Positions 26,299 through 41,400 are shown, numbered from the stretch's first letter. The stretch is DNA of 64,000 nucleotides from Odiellus spinosus (GCA_963920705.1 OY987238.1:62001-126000), one strand, 5' to 3'. The notes: generated by a model from the letters alone, not told the origin. Numbers and translations are program-made.

Positions 26299-29200
26299 TT
26301 CCCAAGTATAGATTCACAAATTTTCCAAGTATAGATTCACAAATTTTCCAAGTATAGATTCACAAATTTTCCAAGTATAGATTCACAAATTTCCCAAGTA
26401 TAGATTCACAAATTTTCCAAGTATAGATTCACAAATTTTCCAAGTATAGATTCACAAATTTTCCAAGTATAGATTCACAAATTTCCCAAGTATAGATTCA
26501 CAAATTTCCCAAGTATACATCCACCAATTTCTCAAGTATATCCACCAATTTCCCAAGTATAGATTCACATATTTCCCAAGTATAGATTTACAAATTTCCC
26601 AAGTATAGATTGACAAATTTTCCAAGTATAGATTCACAAATTTCCCAAGTATAGATTCACAAATTTTCCAAGTATAGATTCACAAATTTTCCAAGTATAG
26701 ATTCACAAATTTTCCAAGTATAGATTCACAAATTTCCCAAGTATAGATTCACAAATTTCCCAAGTATAGATCCACCAATTTCCCAAATATATCCACCAAT
26801 TTCCCAAGTATAGATTCACATATTTCCCAAGTATAGATTCACAAATTTCCCAAGTATAGATCTACCAATTTCCCAAATATATCCACCAATTTCCCAAGTA
26901 TAGATTCACATATTTCCCAAGTATAGATTCACAAATTTCCCAAGTATAGATTCACAAATTTCCCAAGTATAGATATACCAATTTCCCAAGTATTGATCCA
27001 CCAATTTCCCAAGTATAGATTCACAAATTTCCCAAGTATAGATTCACAAATTTTCCAAGTATAGATTCACAAATTTTCCAAGTATAGATTCACAAATTTT
27101 CCAAGTATAGATTCACAAATTTCCCAAGTATAGATTCACAAATTTCCCAAGTATACATCCACCAATTTCCCAAGTATATCCACCAATTTCCCAAGTATAG
27201 ATTCACATATTTCCCAAGTATAGATTTACAAATTTCCCAAGTATAGATTCACAAATTTTCCAAGTATAGATTCACAAATTTCCCAAGTATAGATTCACAA
27301 ATTTTCCAAGTATAGATTCACAAATTTTCCAAGTATAGATACACAAATTTTCCAAGTATAGATTCACAAATTTCCCAAGTATAGATTCACAAATTTCCCA
27401 AGTATAGATCCACCAATTTCCCAAATATATCCACCAATTTCCCAAGTATAGATTCACATATTTCCCAAGTATAGATTCACAAATTTCCCAAGTATAGATC
27501 CACCAATTTCCCAAATATATCCACCAATTTCCCAAGTATAGATTCACATATTTCCCAAGTATAGATTCACAAATTTCCCAAGTATAGATTCACAAATTTC
27601 CCAAGTATAGATCCACCAATTTCCCAAGTATTGATCCACCAATTTCCCAAGTATAGATTCACAAATTTTCCAAGTATAGATTCACAAATTTTCCAAGTAT
27701 AGATTCACAAATTTTCCAAGTATAGATTCACAAATTTCCCAAGTATAGATTCACAAATTTTCCAAGTATAGATTCACAAATTTTCCAAGTATAGATTCAC
27801 AAATTTTCCAAGTATAGATTCACAAATTTCCCAAGTATAGATTCACAAATTTCCCAAGTATACATCCACCAATTTCCCAAGTATATCCACCAATTTCCCA
27901 AGTATAGATTCACATATTTCCCAAGTATAGATTTACAAATTTCCCAAGTATAGATTCACAAATTTTCCAAGTATAGATTCACAAATTTCCCAAGTATTGA
28001 TCCACCAATTTCCCAAGTATAGATTCACAAATTTTCCAAGTATAGATTCACAAATTTTCCAAGTATAGATTCACAAATTTTCCAAGTATAGATTCACAAA
28101 TTTCCCAAGTATAGATTCACAAATTTTCCAAGTATAGATTCACAAATTTTCCAAGTATAGATTCACAAATTTTCCAAGTATAGATTCACAAATTTCCCAA
28201 GTATAGATTCACAAATTTCCCAAGTATACATCCACCAATTTCCCAAGTATATCCACCAATTTCCCAAGTATAGATTCACATATTTCCCAAGTATAGATTC
28301 ACAAATTTTCCAAGTATAGATTCACAAATTTTCCAAGTATAGATTCACAAATTTCCCAAGTATAGATTCACAAATTTTCCAAGTATAGATTCACAAATTT
28401 TCCAAGTATAGATACACAAATTTTCCAAGTATAGATTCACAAATTTCCCAAGTATAGATCCACCAATTTCCCAAATATATCCACCAATTTCCCAAGTATA
28501 GATTCACATATTTCCCAAGTATAGATTCACAAATTTCCCAAGTATAGATCCACCAATTTCCCAAATATATCCACCAATTTCCCAAGTATAGATTCACATA
28601 TTTCCCAAGTATAGATTCACAAATTTCCCAAGTATAGATTCACAAATTTCCCAAGTATAGATCCACCAATTTCCCAAGTATTGATCCACCAATTTCCCAA
28701 GTATAGATTCACAAATTTTCCAAGTATAGATTCACAAATTTCCCAAGTATAGATTCACAAATTTCCCAAGTATAGATTCACAAATTTCCCAAGTATAGAT
28801 TCACAAATTTCCGAAGTATAGATTCACAAATTTTCCAAATATAGATTCACAAATTTCCCAAGTATAGATTCACAAATTTCCGAAGTAGAGATTCACAAAT
28901 TTTCCAAGTATAGATTCACAAATTTTCCAAGTATAGATTCACAAATTTCCCAAGTATAGATTCACAAATTTCCCAAGTATAGATCCACCAATTTCCCAAG
29001 TATAGATTCACCAATTTCCCAAGTATAGATTCACAAATTTCCCAAGTATAGGTTCACAAATTTTCCAAGTATAGATTCACAAATTTCCCAAGCATAGATT
29101 CACAAATTTTCCAAGTATAGATTCACAAATTTTCCAAGTATAGATTCACAAATTTCCCAAGTATAGATTCAAAAATTTTCCAAGTATAGATTCACAAATT

Positions 29201-32019
29201 ATCCAAGTATAGATTCACAAATTATACAAGTATAGATTCACAAATTTGCCAAGTATACATCCACCAATTTCCCATGTATATCCACCAATTTCCCAAGTAT
29301 AGATTCACATATTTCCCAAGTATAGATTTACAAATTTCCCAAGTATAGATTCACAAATTTTCCAAGTATAGTTTCACAAATTTCCCAAGTATAGATCCAC
29401 CAATTTCCCAAATATATCCACCAATTTCCCAAGTATAGATTCACATATTTCCCAAGTATAGATTCACAAATTTCCCAAGTATAGATCCACCAATTTCCCA
29501 AATATATCCACCAATTTCCCAAGTATAGATTCACAAATTTCCCAAGTATAGATTCACAAATTTTCCAAGTATAGGTTCACAAATTTCCCAAGTATAGATT
29601 CACAAATTTTCCAAGTATAGATTCACAAATTTTCCAAGTATAGATTCACAAATTTTCCAAGTATAGATTCACAAATTTCCCAAGTATAGATTCACAAATT
29701 TTCCAAGTATAGATTCACAAATTTTCCAAGTATAGATTCACAAATTTTCCAAGTATAGATTCACAAATTTCCCAAGTATAGATTCACAAATTTCCCAAGT
29801 ATACATCCACCAATTTCCCAAGTATATCCACCAATTTTCCAAGTATAGATTCACATATTTCCCAAGTATAGATTTACAAATTTCCCAAGTATAGATTCAC
29901 AAATTTTCCAAGTATAGATTTACAAATTTCCCAAGTATAGATTCACAAATTTTCCAAGTATAGATTCACAAATTTCCCAAGTATAGATTCACAAATTTTC
30001 CAAGTATAGATTCACAAATTTTCCAAGTATAAATACACAAATTTTCCAAGTATAGATTCACAAATTTCCCAAGTATAGATTCACAAATTTCCCAAGTATA
30101 GATCCACCAATTTCCCAAATATATCCACCAATTTCCCAAGTATAGATTCACATATTTCCCAAGTATAGATTCACAAATTTCCCAAGTATAGATTCACAAA
30201 TTTCCCAAGTATAGATCCACCAATTTCCCAAGTATTGATCCACCAATTTCCCAAGTATAGATTCACAAATTTTCCAAGTATAGATTCACAAATTTTCCAA
30301 GTATAGATTCACAAATTTTCCAAGTATAGATTCACAAATTTCCCAAGTATAGATTCACAAATTTTCCAAGTATAGATTCACAAATTTTCCAAGTATAGAT
30401 TCACAAATTTTCCAAGTATAGATTCACAAATTTCCCAAGTATAGATTCACAAATTTCCCAAGTATACATCCACCAATTTCCCAAGTATATCCACCAATTT
30501 CCCAAGTATAGATTCACATATTTCCCAAGTATAGATTTACAAATTTCCCAAGTATAGATTCACAAATTTTCCAAGTATAGATTCACAAATTTCCCAAGTA
30601 TAGATTCACAAATTTTCCAAGTATAGATTCACAAATTTTCCAAGTATAGATACACAAATTTTCCAAGTATAGATTCACAAATTTCCCAAGTATAGATTCA
30701 CAAATTTCCCAAGTATAGATCCACCAATTTCCCAAATATATCCACCAATTTCCCAAGTATAGATTCACATATTTCCCAAGTATAGATTCACAAATTTCCC
30801 AAGTATAGATCCACCAATTTCCCAAATATATCCACCAATTTCCCAAGTATAGATTCACATATTTCCCAAGTATAGATTCACAAATTTCCCAAGTATAGAT
30901 TCACAAATTTCCCAAGTATAGATCCACCAATTTCCCAAGTATTGATCCACCAATTTCCCAAGTAAAGATTCACAAATTTTCCAAGTATAGATTCACAAAT
31001 TTCCCAAGTATAGATTCACAAATTTCCCAAGTATAGATTCACAAATTTCCCAAGTATAGATTCACAAATTTCCGAAGTATAGATTCACAAATTTTCCAAA
31101 TATAGATTCACAAATTTCCCAAGTATAGATTCACAAATTTCCGAAGTAGAGATTCACAAATTTTCCAAGTATAGATTCACAAATTTCCCAAGTATAGATT
31201 CACAAATTTCCCAAGTATAGATTCACAAATTTCCCAAGTATAGATCCACCAATTTCCCAAGTATAGATTCACCAATTTCCCAAGTATAGATTCACAAATT
31301 TCCCAAGTATAGGTTCACAAATTTTCCAAGTATAGATTCACAAATTTCCCAAGCATAGATTCACAAATTTTCCAAGTATAGATTCACAAATTTTCCAAGT
31401 ATAGATTCACAAATTTCCCAAGTATAGATTCAAAAATTTTCCAAGTATAGATTCACAAATTATCCAAGTATAGATTCACAAATTATACAAGTATAGATTC
31501 ACAAATTTGCCAAGTATACATCCACCAATTTCCCATGTATATCCACCAATTTCCCAAGTATAGATTCACATATTTCCCAAGTATAGATTTACAAATTTCC
31601 CAAGTATAGATTCACAAATTTTCCAAGTATAGATTCACAAATTTCCCAAGTATAGATCCACCAATTTCCCAAATATATCCACCAATTTCCCAAGTATAGA
31701 TTCACATATTTCCCAAGTATAGATTCACAAATTTCCCAAGTATAGATCCACCAATTTCCCAAATATATCCACCAATTTCCCAAGTATAGATTCACAAATT
31801 TCCCAAGTATAGATTCACAAATTTTCCAAGTATAGATTCACAAATTTCCCAAGTATAGATTCACAAATTTTCCAAGTATAGATTCACAAATTTTCCAAGT
31901 ATAGATTCACAAATTTTCCAAGTATAGATTCACAAATTTCCCAAGTATAGATTCACAAATTTTCCAAGTATAGATTCACAAATTTTCCAAGTATAGATTC
32001 ACAAATTTTCCAAGTATAG
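26299..32019. repeat. 3,311-bp HOR with nested 2,261-bp repeat
   Basis: A cassette at 27,272-27,547 recurs at 30,583-30,858 (3,311 bp) and 33,982-34,257 (a further 3,399 bp). TATTGATCC monomers at 27,631, 30,942 and 34,341 give the same two spacings. A shorter repeat of 2,261 bp is nested: TATTGATCC at 28,681/30,942, TATAGGTTCAC at 29,051/31,312 and a cassette at 29,328/31,589. TATAGATACAC monomers near 27,338, 28,409, 30,648 and 34,048 mark the module starts; near 30,028 the same monomer reads TAAATACAC. Single TATAGATTGAC monomers appear for the first time near 26,609. Nothing but satellite is present. Confidence 0.85.
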
Positions 32020-33865
32020 ATTCACAAATTTCCCAAGTATAGATTCACAAATTTCCCAAGTATACATCCACCAATTTCCCAAGTATCTCCACCAATTTCC
32101 CAAGTATAGATTCACATATTTCCCAAGTATAGATTTACAAATTTCCCAAGTATAGATTCACAAATTTTCCAAGTATAGATTCACAAATTTCCCAAGTATA
32201 GATTCACAAATTTTCCAAGTATAGATTCACAAATTTTCCAAGTATAGATTCACAAATTTTCCAAGTATAGATTCACAAATTTCCCAAGTATAGATTCACA
32301 AATTTCCCAAGTATAGATCCACCAATTTCCCAAATATATCCACCAATTTCCCAAGTATAGATTCACATATTTCCCAAGTATAGATTCACAAATTTCCCAA
32401 GTATAGATCTACCAATTTCCCAAATATATCCACCAATTTCCCAAGTATAGATTCACATATTTCCCAAGTATAGATTCACAAATTTCCCAAGTATAGATTC
32501 ACAAATTTCCCAAGTATAGATCCACCAATTTCCCAAGTATTGATCCACCAATTTCCCAAGTATAGATTCACAAATTTTCCAAGTATAGATTCACAAATTT
32601 CCCAAGTATAGATTCACAAATTTCCCAAGTATAGATTCACAAATTTCCCAAGTATAGATTCACAAATTTCCCAAGTATAGATCCACCAATTTCCCAAATA
32701 TATCCACCAATTTCCCAAGTATAGATTCACATATTTCCCAAGTATAGATTCACAAATTTTCCAAGTATAGATTCAAAAATTTCCCAAGTATAGATTCACA
32801 AATTTTCCTAGTATAGATTCACAAATTTTCCAAGTATAGATTCACAAATTTTCCAAGTATAGATTCACAAATTTTCCAAGTATAGATTCACAAATTTCCC
32901 AAGTATAGATTCACAAATTTCCCAAGTATACATCCACCAATTTCCCAAGTATATCCACCAATTTCCCAAGTATAGATTCACATATTTCCCAAGTATAGAT
33001 TTACAAATTTCCCAAGTATAGATTCACAAATTTTCCAAGTATAGATTCACAAATTTCCCAAGTATAGATTCACAAATTTTCCAAGTATAGATTCACAAAT
33101 TTTCCAAGTATAGATTCACAAATTTTCCAAGTATAGATTCACAAATTTCCCAAGTATAGATTCACAAATTTCCCAAGTATAGATCCACCAATTTCCCAAA
33201 TATATCCACCAATTTCCCAAGTATAGATTCACATATTTCCCAAGTATAGATTCACAAATTTCCCAAGTATAGATCTACCAATTTCCCAAATATATCCACC
33301 AATTTCCCAAGTATAGATTCACATATTTCCCAAGTATAGATTCACAAATTTCCCAAGTATAGATTCACAAATTTCCCAAGTATAGATCCACCAATTTCCC
33401 AAGTATTGATCCACCAATTTCCCAAGTATAGATTCACAAATTTTCCAAGTATAGATTCACAAATTTCCCAAGTATAGATTCACAAATTTCCCAAGTATAG
33501 ATTCACAAATTTCCCAAGTATAGATTCACAAATTTCCCAAGTATAGATCCACCAATTTCCCAAATATATCCACCAATTTCCCAAGTATAGATTCACAAAT
33601 TTCCCAAGTATAGATTCACAAATTTTCCAAGTATAGATTCAAAAATTTCCCAAGTATAGATTCACAAATTTTCCAAGTATAGATTCACAAATTTTCCAAG
33701 TATAGATTCACAAATTTTCCAAGTATAGATTCACAAATTTCCCAAGTATAGATTCACAAATTTTCCGAGTATAGATTCACAAATTTTCCAAGTATAGATT
33801 CACAAATTTTCCAAGTATAGATTCACAAATTTCCCAAGTATAGATTCACAAATTTCCCAAGTATA
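32020..33865. repeat. 866-bp HOR, two copies plus a partial third
   Basis: The TATAGATCTACC monomer lies at 32,408 and 33,274 and TATTGATCC at 32,540 and 33,406, both 866 bp apart. TATACATCC and the TTCAAAAATTTCCC monomer follow the same offset. 866 is 38 monomers minus 8 bases, equal to four 21-mers. The next TATACATCC is 935 bp beyond the second (32,931 to 33,866), which is 866 plus three monomers. A third, partial copy with a three-monomer insertion therefore joins this block to the 33,982 cassette. The first copy has a TATCTCC substitution near 32,086 that the second lacks. Confidence 0.82.
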
Positions 33866-34978
33866 CATCCACCAATTTCCCAAGTATATCCACCAATTTC
33901 CCAAGTATAGATTCACATATTTCCCAAGTATAGATTTACAAATTTCCCAAGTATAGATTCACAAATTTTCCAAGTATAGATTCACAAATTTCCCAAGTAT
34001 AGATTCACAAATTTTCCAAGTATAGATTCACAAATTTTCCAAGTATAGATACACAAATTTTCCAAGTATAGATTCACAAATTTCCCAAGTATAGATTCAC
34101 AAATTTCCCAAGTATAGATCCACCAATTTCCCAAATATATCCACCAATTTCCCAAGTATAGATTCACATATTTCCCAAGTATAGATTCACAAATTTCCCA
34201 AGTATAGATCCACCAATTTCCCAAATATATCCACCAATTTCCCAAGTATAGATTCACATATTTCCCAAGTATAGATTCACAAATTTCCCAAGTATAGATT
34301 CACAAATTTCCCAAGTATAGATCCACCAATTTCCCTAGTATTGATCCACCAATTTCCCAAGTATAGATTCACAAATTTTCCAAGTATAGATTCACAAATT
34401 TCCCAAGTATAGATTCACAAATTTCCCAAGTATAGATTCACAAATTTCCCAAGTATAGATTCACAAATTTCCGAAGTATAGATTCACAAATTTTCCAAAT
34501 ATAGATTCACAAATTTCCCAAGTATAGATTCACAAATTTCCGAAGTAGAGATTCACAAATTTTCCAAGTAGAGATTCACAAATTTTCCAAGTAGAGATTC
34601 ACAAATTTTCCAAGTATAGATTCACAAATTTTCCAAGTATAGATTCACAAATTTCCCAAGTATAGATTCACAAATTTCCCAAGTATAGATCCACCAATTT
34701 CCCAAGTATAGATTCACCAATTTCCCAAGTATAGATTCACCAATTTCCCAAGTATAGATTCACAAATTTCCCAAGTATAGGTTCACAAATTTTCCAAGTA
34801 TAGATTCACAAATTTCCCAAGCATAGATTCACAAATTTTCCAAGTATAGATTCACAAATTTTCCAAGTATAGATTCACAAATTTCCCAAGTATAGATTCA
34901 AAAATTTTCCAAGTATAGATTCACAAATTATCCAAGTATAGATTCACAAATTATACAAGTATAGATTCACAAATTTGC
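33866..34978. repeat. Third copy of the 3.3-3.4-kb HOR, left part
   Basis: The cassette at 33,982, TATTGATCC at 34,341, the TTCCGAAGTAGAG tract, TATAGGTTCAC at 34,780 and the ATTATCC/ATTATACAAG/TTTGCC monomers repeat 30.58-31.51 kb. The offset is 3,399 bp at the start and 3,468 bp at TATAGGTTCAC, a difference of 69 bp or three monomers. The extra monomers are visible as two additional GTAGAGATTC units near 34,560-34,610 and one additional TTCACCAATTTCCC unit near 34,730. Matching stops at about 34,978, where this copy has TTTGCCACG. Confidence 0.85.
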
Positions 34979-37480
34979 CACGTATAGATTCACAAATTTC
35001 CCAAGTATAGATTCATAAATTTCCCAAGTATAGATTCACAAATTTTCCAAGTATAGATTCACAAATTTTCCAAGTATAGATTCACAAATTTTCCAATTAT
35101 AGATTCACAAATTTCCCAAGTATAGATTCATAAATTTCCCAATATAGATCCACCAATTTCCCAAGTATAGATTCACAAATTTCCGAAGTATAGATTCAGA
35201 AATTTTCCAAAAATAGATTCACAAATATTCCAAGTATAGATTCACAAATGTCCCAAGCATAGATTCACAAATTTTCCAAGTATAGATTCACAAATTTCCC
35301 AAGTAGAGATTCACAAATTTCCCAAGTATAGATTCACAAATTTCCCAAGTATAGATTCACAAATTTCCCAAGTATAGATCCACCAATTTCCCAAGTATAG
35401 ATCCACCAATTTCCCAAGTATAGATTCACAAATTTTCCAAGTATAGATTCACAAATTTTCCAAGTATAGATTCACAAATTTCCCAAATATAGATTCACAA
35501 ATTTTCCAAGTATAGATTCACAAATTTTCCAAGTATAGATTCACAAATTTCCCAAGTATACATCCACCAATTTCCCAAGTATATCCACCAATTTCCCAAG
35601 TATAGATTCACATATTTCCCAAGTATAGATTTACAAACTTCCCAAGTATAGATTCACAAATTTTCCAAGTATAGATTCACAAATTTCCCAAGTATAGATT
35701 CACAAATTGTCCAAGTATAGATTCACAAATTTCCCAAGTATAGATTCACAAATTTCCCAAGTATAGATTCACAAATTTCCCAAGTATAGATTCACAAATT
35801 TTCCAAGTATAGATTCACAAATTTCCCAAGTATAGATTCACAAATTATCCAACTATAGATTCACAAATTATACAAGTATAGATTCACAAATTTGCCAAGT
35901 ATAGATTCACAAATTTCCCAAGTATAGATTCATAAATTTCCCAAGTATAGATTCACAAATTTTCCAAGTATAGATTCACAAATTTTCCAAGTATAGATTC
36001 AAAAATTTCCCAAGTATAGATTCACAAATTTCCCAATATAGATCCACCAATTTCCCAAGTATAGATTCACAAATTTCCGAAGTATAGATTCAGAAATTTT
36101 CCAAAAATAGATTCACAAATTTTCCAAGTATAGATTCACAAATGTCCCAAGCATAGATTCACAAATTTCCCAAGTAGAGATTCACAAATTTCCCAAGTAT
36201 AGATTCACAAATTTCCCAAGTATAGATTCACAAATTTCCCAAGTATAGATCCACCAATTTCCCAAGTATAGATCCACCAATTTCCCAAGTATAGATTCAC
36301 AAATTTTCCAAGTATAGATTCACAAATTTCCCAAGTATAGATTCACAAATTTTCCAAGTATAGATTCACAAATTTTCCAAGTATAGATTCACAAATTTCC
36401 CAAATATAGATTCACAAATTTTCCAAGTATAGATTCACAAATTTTCCAAGTATAGATTCACAAATTTCCCAAGTATACATCCACCAATTTCCCAAGTATA
36501 TCCACCAATTTCCCAAGTATAGATTCACATATTTCCCAAGTATAGATTTACAAACTTCCCAAGTATAGATTCACAAATTTTCCAAGTATAGATTCACAAA
36601 TTTCCCAAGTATAGATTCACAAATTGTCCAAGTATAGATTCACAAATTTCCCAAGTATAGATTCACAAATTTCCCAAGTATAGATTCACAAATTTCCCAA
36701 GTATAGATTCACAAATTTTCCAAGTATAGATTCACAAATTTCCCAAGTATAGATTCACAAATTATCCAAGTATAGATTCACAAATTATACAAGTATAGAT
36801 TCACAAATTTGCCAAGTATAGATTCACAAATTTCCCAAGTATAGATTCATAAATTTCCCAAGTATAGATTCACAAATTTTCCAAGTATAGATTCACAAAT
36901 TTTCCAAGTATAGATTCAAAAATTTCCCAAGTATAGATTCACAAATTTCCCAATATAGATCCACCAATTTCCCAAGTATAGATTCACAAATTTCCGAAGT
37001 ATAGATTCAGAAATTTTCCAAAAATAGATTCACAAATTTTCCAAGTATAGATTCACAAATGTCCCAAGCATAGATTCACAAATTTCCCAAGTAGAGATTC
37101 ACAAATTTCCCAAGTATAGATTCACAAATTTCCCAAGTATAGATTCACAAATTTCCCAAGTATAGATCCACCAATTTCCCAAGTATAGATCCACCAATTT
37201 CCCAAGTATAGATTCACAAATTTTCCAAGTATAGATTCACAAATTTTCCAAGTATAGATTCACAAATTTCCCAAATATAGATTCACAAATTTTCCAAGTA
37301 TAGATTCACAAATTTTCCAAGTATACATCCACCAATTTCCCAAGTATATCCACCAATTTCCCAAGTATAGATTCACATATTCCCCAAGTATAGATTTACA
37401 AATTTCCCAAGTATAGATTCACAAATTTTCCAAGTATAGATTCACAAATTTCCCAAGTATAGATTCACAAATTTTCCAAG
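34979..37480. repeat. 0.9-kb HOR (894 and 917 bp)
   Basis: The variant TTTTCCAAAAATAG, seen only in this block and once at 39,233, lies at 35,207, 36,101 and 37,018. TGTCCCAAGC markers lie at 35,249, 36,143 and 37,060. Both series give 894 then 917 bp, differing by one 23-bp monomer. 894 equals 39 monomers minus 3 bases, matching one 21-mer and one 22-mer per unit. Other unit marks are ATTATACAAG, TTTGCCAAG, ATTGTCCAAG and TACAAACTTCCC. A TATTCCCCAAG variant near 37,378 and TATAGACTCAC near 37,483 are private to the last copy and its later relative at 39.7 kb. Confidence 0.87.
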
Positions 37481-38460
37481 TATAGACTCACAAATTTTCC
37501 AAGAATAGATTCACAAATTTTCCAAGTATAGATTCACAAATTTTCCAAGTATAGATTCACAAATTTCCCAAGTATTCATCCACCAATTTCCGAAGTATAT
37601 CCACCAATTTCCCAAGTTTAGATTCACATATTTCCCAAGTATAGATTTACAAATTTCCCAAGTATAGATTCACAAATTTCCGAAGTATAGATTAACAAAT
37701 TTTCCAAGTATATTCACAAATTTTTCAAGTATAGATTCACAAATTTCCCAAGCATAGATTCACAAATTTTCCAAGTATAGATTCACAAATTTCCCAAGTA
37801 GAGATTCACAAATTTCCCAAGTATAGATTCACAAATTTCCCAAGTATAGATTCACAAATTTCCCAAGTATAGATCCACCAATTTCCCAATATAGATCCAC
37901 CAATTTCCCAAGTATAGATTCACCAATTTCCAAGTATAGATTCACAAATTTCCCAAGTATAGATCCACGAATTTCCCAAGTTTAGATCCACCAATTTCCC
38001 AAGTATAGATATACCAATTTCCCAATATAGATACACCTATTTCCCAAGTATAGATTCACCAATTTCCAAGTATAGATTCACATATTTCCCAAGTATAGAT
38101 TCACAAATTTCCCAAGTATAGATTCACAAATTTCCGAAGTATAGATTCACAAATTTTCCAAGTATAGATTCACAAATTTTCCAAGCATAGATTCACAAAT
38201 TTTCCAAGTAGAGATTCACAAATTTCCCAAGTATAGATTCACAAATTTCCCAAGTATAGATCCACCAATTTCCCAAGTATAGATCCACCAATTTCCCAAG
38301 TATAGATCCACCAATTTCCCAAGTATAGATTCACAAATTTTCCAAGTATAGATTCACAAATTTTCAAAGTATAGATTCACAAATTTCCCAAATATAGATT
38401 CACAAATTTTCCAAGTATAGATTCACAAATTTTCCAAGTATAGATTCACAAATTTCCCAA
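37481..38460. repeat. Diverged satellite patch with many private variants
   Basis: Register and orientation are kept, but monomers carry many changes found rarely or nowhere else in the window: TATTCATCC followed by TTTCCGAAG near 37,573, AAGTTTAGATTCACAT near 37,615, GATTAACAAA near 37,690, a 21-mer TATATTCAC ending TTTTTCAAG near 37,710, TCCACGAATTT near 37,965, AAGTTTAGATCC near 37,979, TAGATATACC near 38,007 and TAGATACACC near 38,028. No long-offset partner was found for this stretch as a whole, although its last part (TTTCCGAAG to GTAGAGATTC) resembles 41.6-41.8 kb. It separates the 0.9-kb HOR domain from the roughly 2-kb HOR domain. Confidence 0.75.
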
Positions 38461-41400
38461 GCATACATCCATCAATTTCTCAAGTATATCCACCAATTTC
38501 CCAAGTATAGATTCACATATTTCCCAAGTATAGATTCACAAATTTCCCAAGTATAGATTCACAAATTTTCCAAGTATAGATTCACAAATTTCCCAAGTAT
38601 AGATTCACAAATTTTCCAAGTATAGATTCACAAATTTTCCAAGTATAGATTCACAAATTTTACAAGTATAGATTCACAAATTTCCCAAGTATACATCCAC
38701 CAATTTCCCAAGTATATCCACCAATTTCCCAAGTATAGATTCACATATTTCCCAAGTATAGATTGACAAATTTCCCAAGTATAGATTCACAAATTTTCCA
38801 AGTATAGATTGACAAATTTCCCAAGTATAGATTCACAAATTTTCCAAGTATAGATTCACAAATTTCCCAAGTATAGATTCACAAATTTTCCAAGTATAGA
38901 TTCACAAATTTTCCAAGTATAGATTCACAAATTTTCCAAGTATAGATTCACAAATTTCCCAAGTATAGATTTACAAATTTCCCAAGTATAGATCCACTAA
39001 TTTCCCAAATATATCCACCAATTTCCCAAGTATAGATTCACATATTTCCCAAGTATAGATTCACATATTTCCCAAGTATAGATTCACAAATTTCCCAAGT
39101 ATAGATCCACCAATTTCCCGAATATATCCACCAATTTCCCAAGTATAGATTCACATATATGTCCCAAGTATAGATTCACAAATTTCCCAAGTATAGATTC
39201 ACAAATTTCCCAAGTATAGATTCAGAAATTTTCCAAAAATAGATTCACAAATTTTCCAAGTATAGATTCACAAATGTCCCAAGCATAGATTCACAAATTT
39301 CCCAAGTAGAGATTCACAAATTTCCCAAGTATAGATTCACAAATTTCCCAAGTATAGATTCACAAATTTCCCAAGTATAGATCCACCAATTTCCCAAGTA
39401 TAGATCCACCAATTTCCCAAGTATAGATTCACAAATTTTCCAAGTATAGATTCACAAATTTTCCAAGTATAGATTCACAAATTTCCCAAATATAGATTCA
39501 CAAATTTTCCAAGTATAGATTCACAAATTTTCCAAGTATACATCCACCAATTTCCCAAGTATATCCACCAATTTCCCAAGTATAGATTCACATATTTCCC
39601 AAGTATAGATTTACAAATTTCCCAAGTATAGATTCACAAATTTTCCAAGTATAGATTCACAAATTTCCCAAGTATAGATTCACAAATTTTCCAAGTATAG
39701 ACTCACAAATTTTCCAAGAATAGATTCACAAATTTTCCAAGCATAGATTCACAAATTTTCCAAGTAGAGATTCACAAATTTCCCAAGTATAGATTCACAA
39801 ATTTCCCAAGTATAGATCCACCAATTTCCCAAGTATAGATCCACCAATTTCCCAAGTATAGATCCACCAATTTCCCAAGTATAGATTCACAAATTTTCCA
39901 AGTATAGATTCACAAATTTTCCAAGTATAGATTCACAAATTTCCCAAATATAGATTCACAAATTTTCCAAGTATAGATTCACAAATTTTCCAAGTATAGA
40001 TTCACAAATTTCCCAAGCATACATCCATCAATTTCTCAAGTATATCCACCAATTTCCCAAGTATAGATTCACATATTTCCCAAGTATAGATTCACAAATT
40101 TCCCAAGTATAGATTCACAAATTTTCCAAGTATAGATTCACAAATTTCCCAAGTATAGATTCACAAATTTTCCAAGTATAGATTCACAAATTTTCCAAGT
40201 ATAGATTCACAAATTTTACAAGTATAGATTCACAAATTTCCCAAGTATACATCCACCAATTTCCCAAGTATATCCACCAATTTCCCAAGTATAGATTCAC
40301 ATATTTCCCAAGTATAGATTGACAAATTTCCCAAGTATAGATTCACAAATTTTCCGAGTATAGATTGACAAATTTCCCAAGTATAGATTCACAAATTTTC
40401 CAAGTATAGATTCACAAATTTCCCAATTATAGATTCACAAATTTTCCAAGTATAGATTCACAAATTTTCCAAGTATAGATTCACAAATTTTCCAAGTATA
40501 GATTCACAAATTTCCCAAGTATAGATTTACAAATTTCCCAAGTATAGATCCACTAATTTCCCAAATATATCCACCAATTTCCCAAGTATAGATTCACATA
40601 TTTCCCAAGTATAGATTCACATATTTCCCAAGTATAGATTCACAAATTTCCCAAGTATAGATCCACCAATTTCCCGAATATATCCACCAATTTCCCAAGT
40701 ATAGATTCACATATATGTCCCAAGTATAGATTCACAAATTTCCCAAGTATAGATTCACAAATTTCCCAAGTATAGATCCACCAATTTCCCAAGTATTGAT
40801 CCACCAATTTCCCAAGTATAGATTCACAAATTTTCCAAGTATAGATTCACAAATTTCCCAAGCATAGATTCACAAATTTCCCAAATATAGATTCACAAAT
40901 TTCCCAAGTATAGATTCACAAATTTTCCAAGTATAGATTCACAAATTTCCCAAGTATAGATTCACAAATTTCCGAAGTAGAGATTCACAAATTTTCCAAG
41001 TATAGATTCACAAATTTTCCAAGTATAGATTGACAAATTTTCCAAGTATAGATTCTCAAATTTCCCAAGTATAGATTCAAAAATTTTACAAGTATAGATT
41101 CACAAATTATCCAAGTATAGATTCACAAATTATCCAAGTATAGATTCACAAATTTGCCAAGTATAGATTCACAAATTTTCCAAGTATAGATTCACAAATT
41201 TCCCAAGTAAAGATTCATAAATTTCCCAAGTATAGATTCACAAATTTTCCAAGTATAGATTCACAAATTTTCCAAGTATGGATTCACAAATTTTCCAAGT
41301 ATAGATTCACAAATTTCCCAAGTATAGATTCACAAATTTCCCAATATAGATCCACCAATTTCCCAAGTATAGATTCACATGTTTCCCAAGTATAGATTCA

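Noticed and set aside
27272-27547. Minus-strand open frame of 91 codons, repeated at 30,583-30,858 and 33,982-34,257, plus some twenty frames of 61-77 codons.
   Set aside because: They lie wholly within the satellite, the starts I checked are GTG or TTG, they are periodic at 69 nt, and they exist only where stop-free monomer variants adjoin. No promoter, unique sequence or independent conservation supports a gene.
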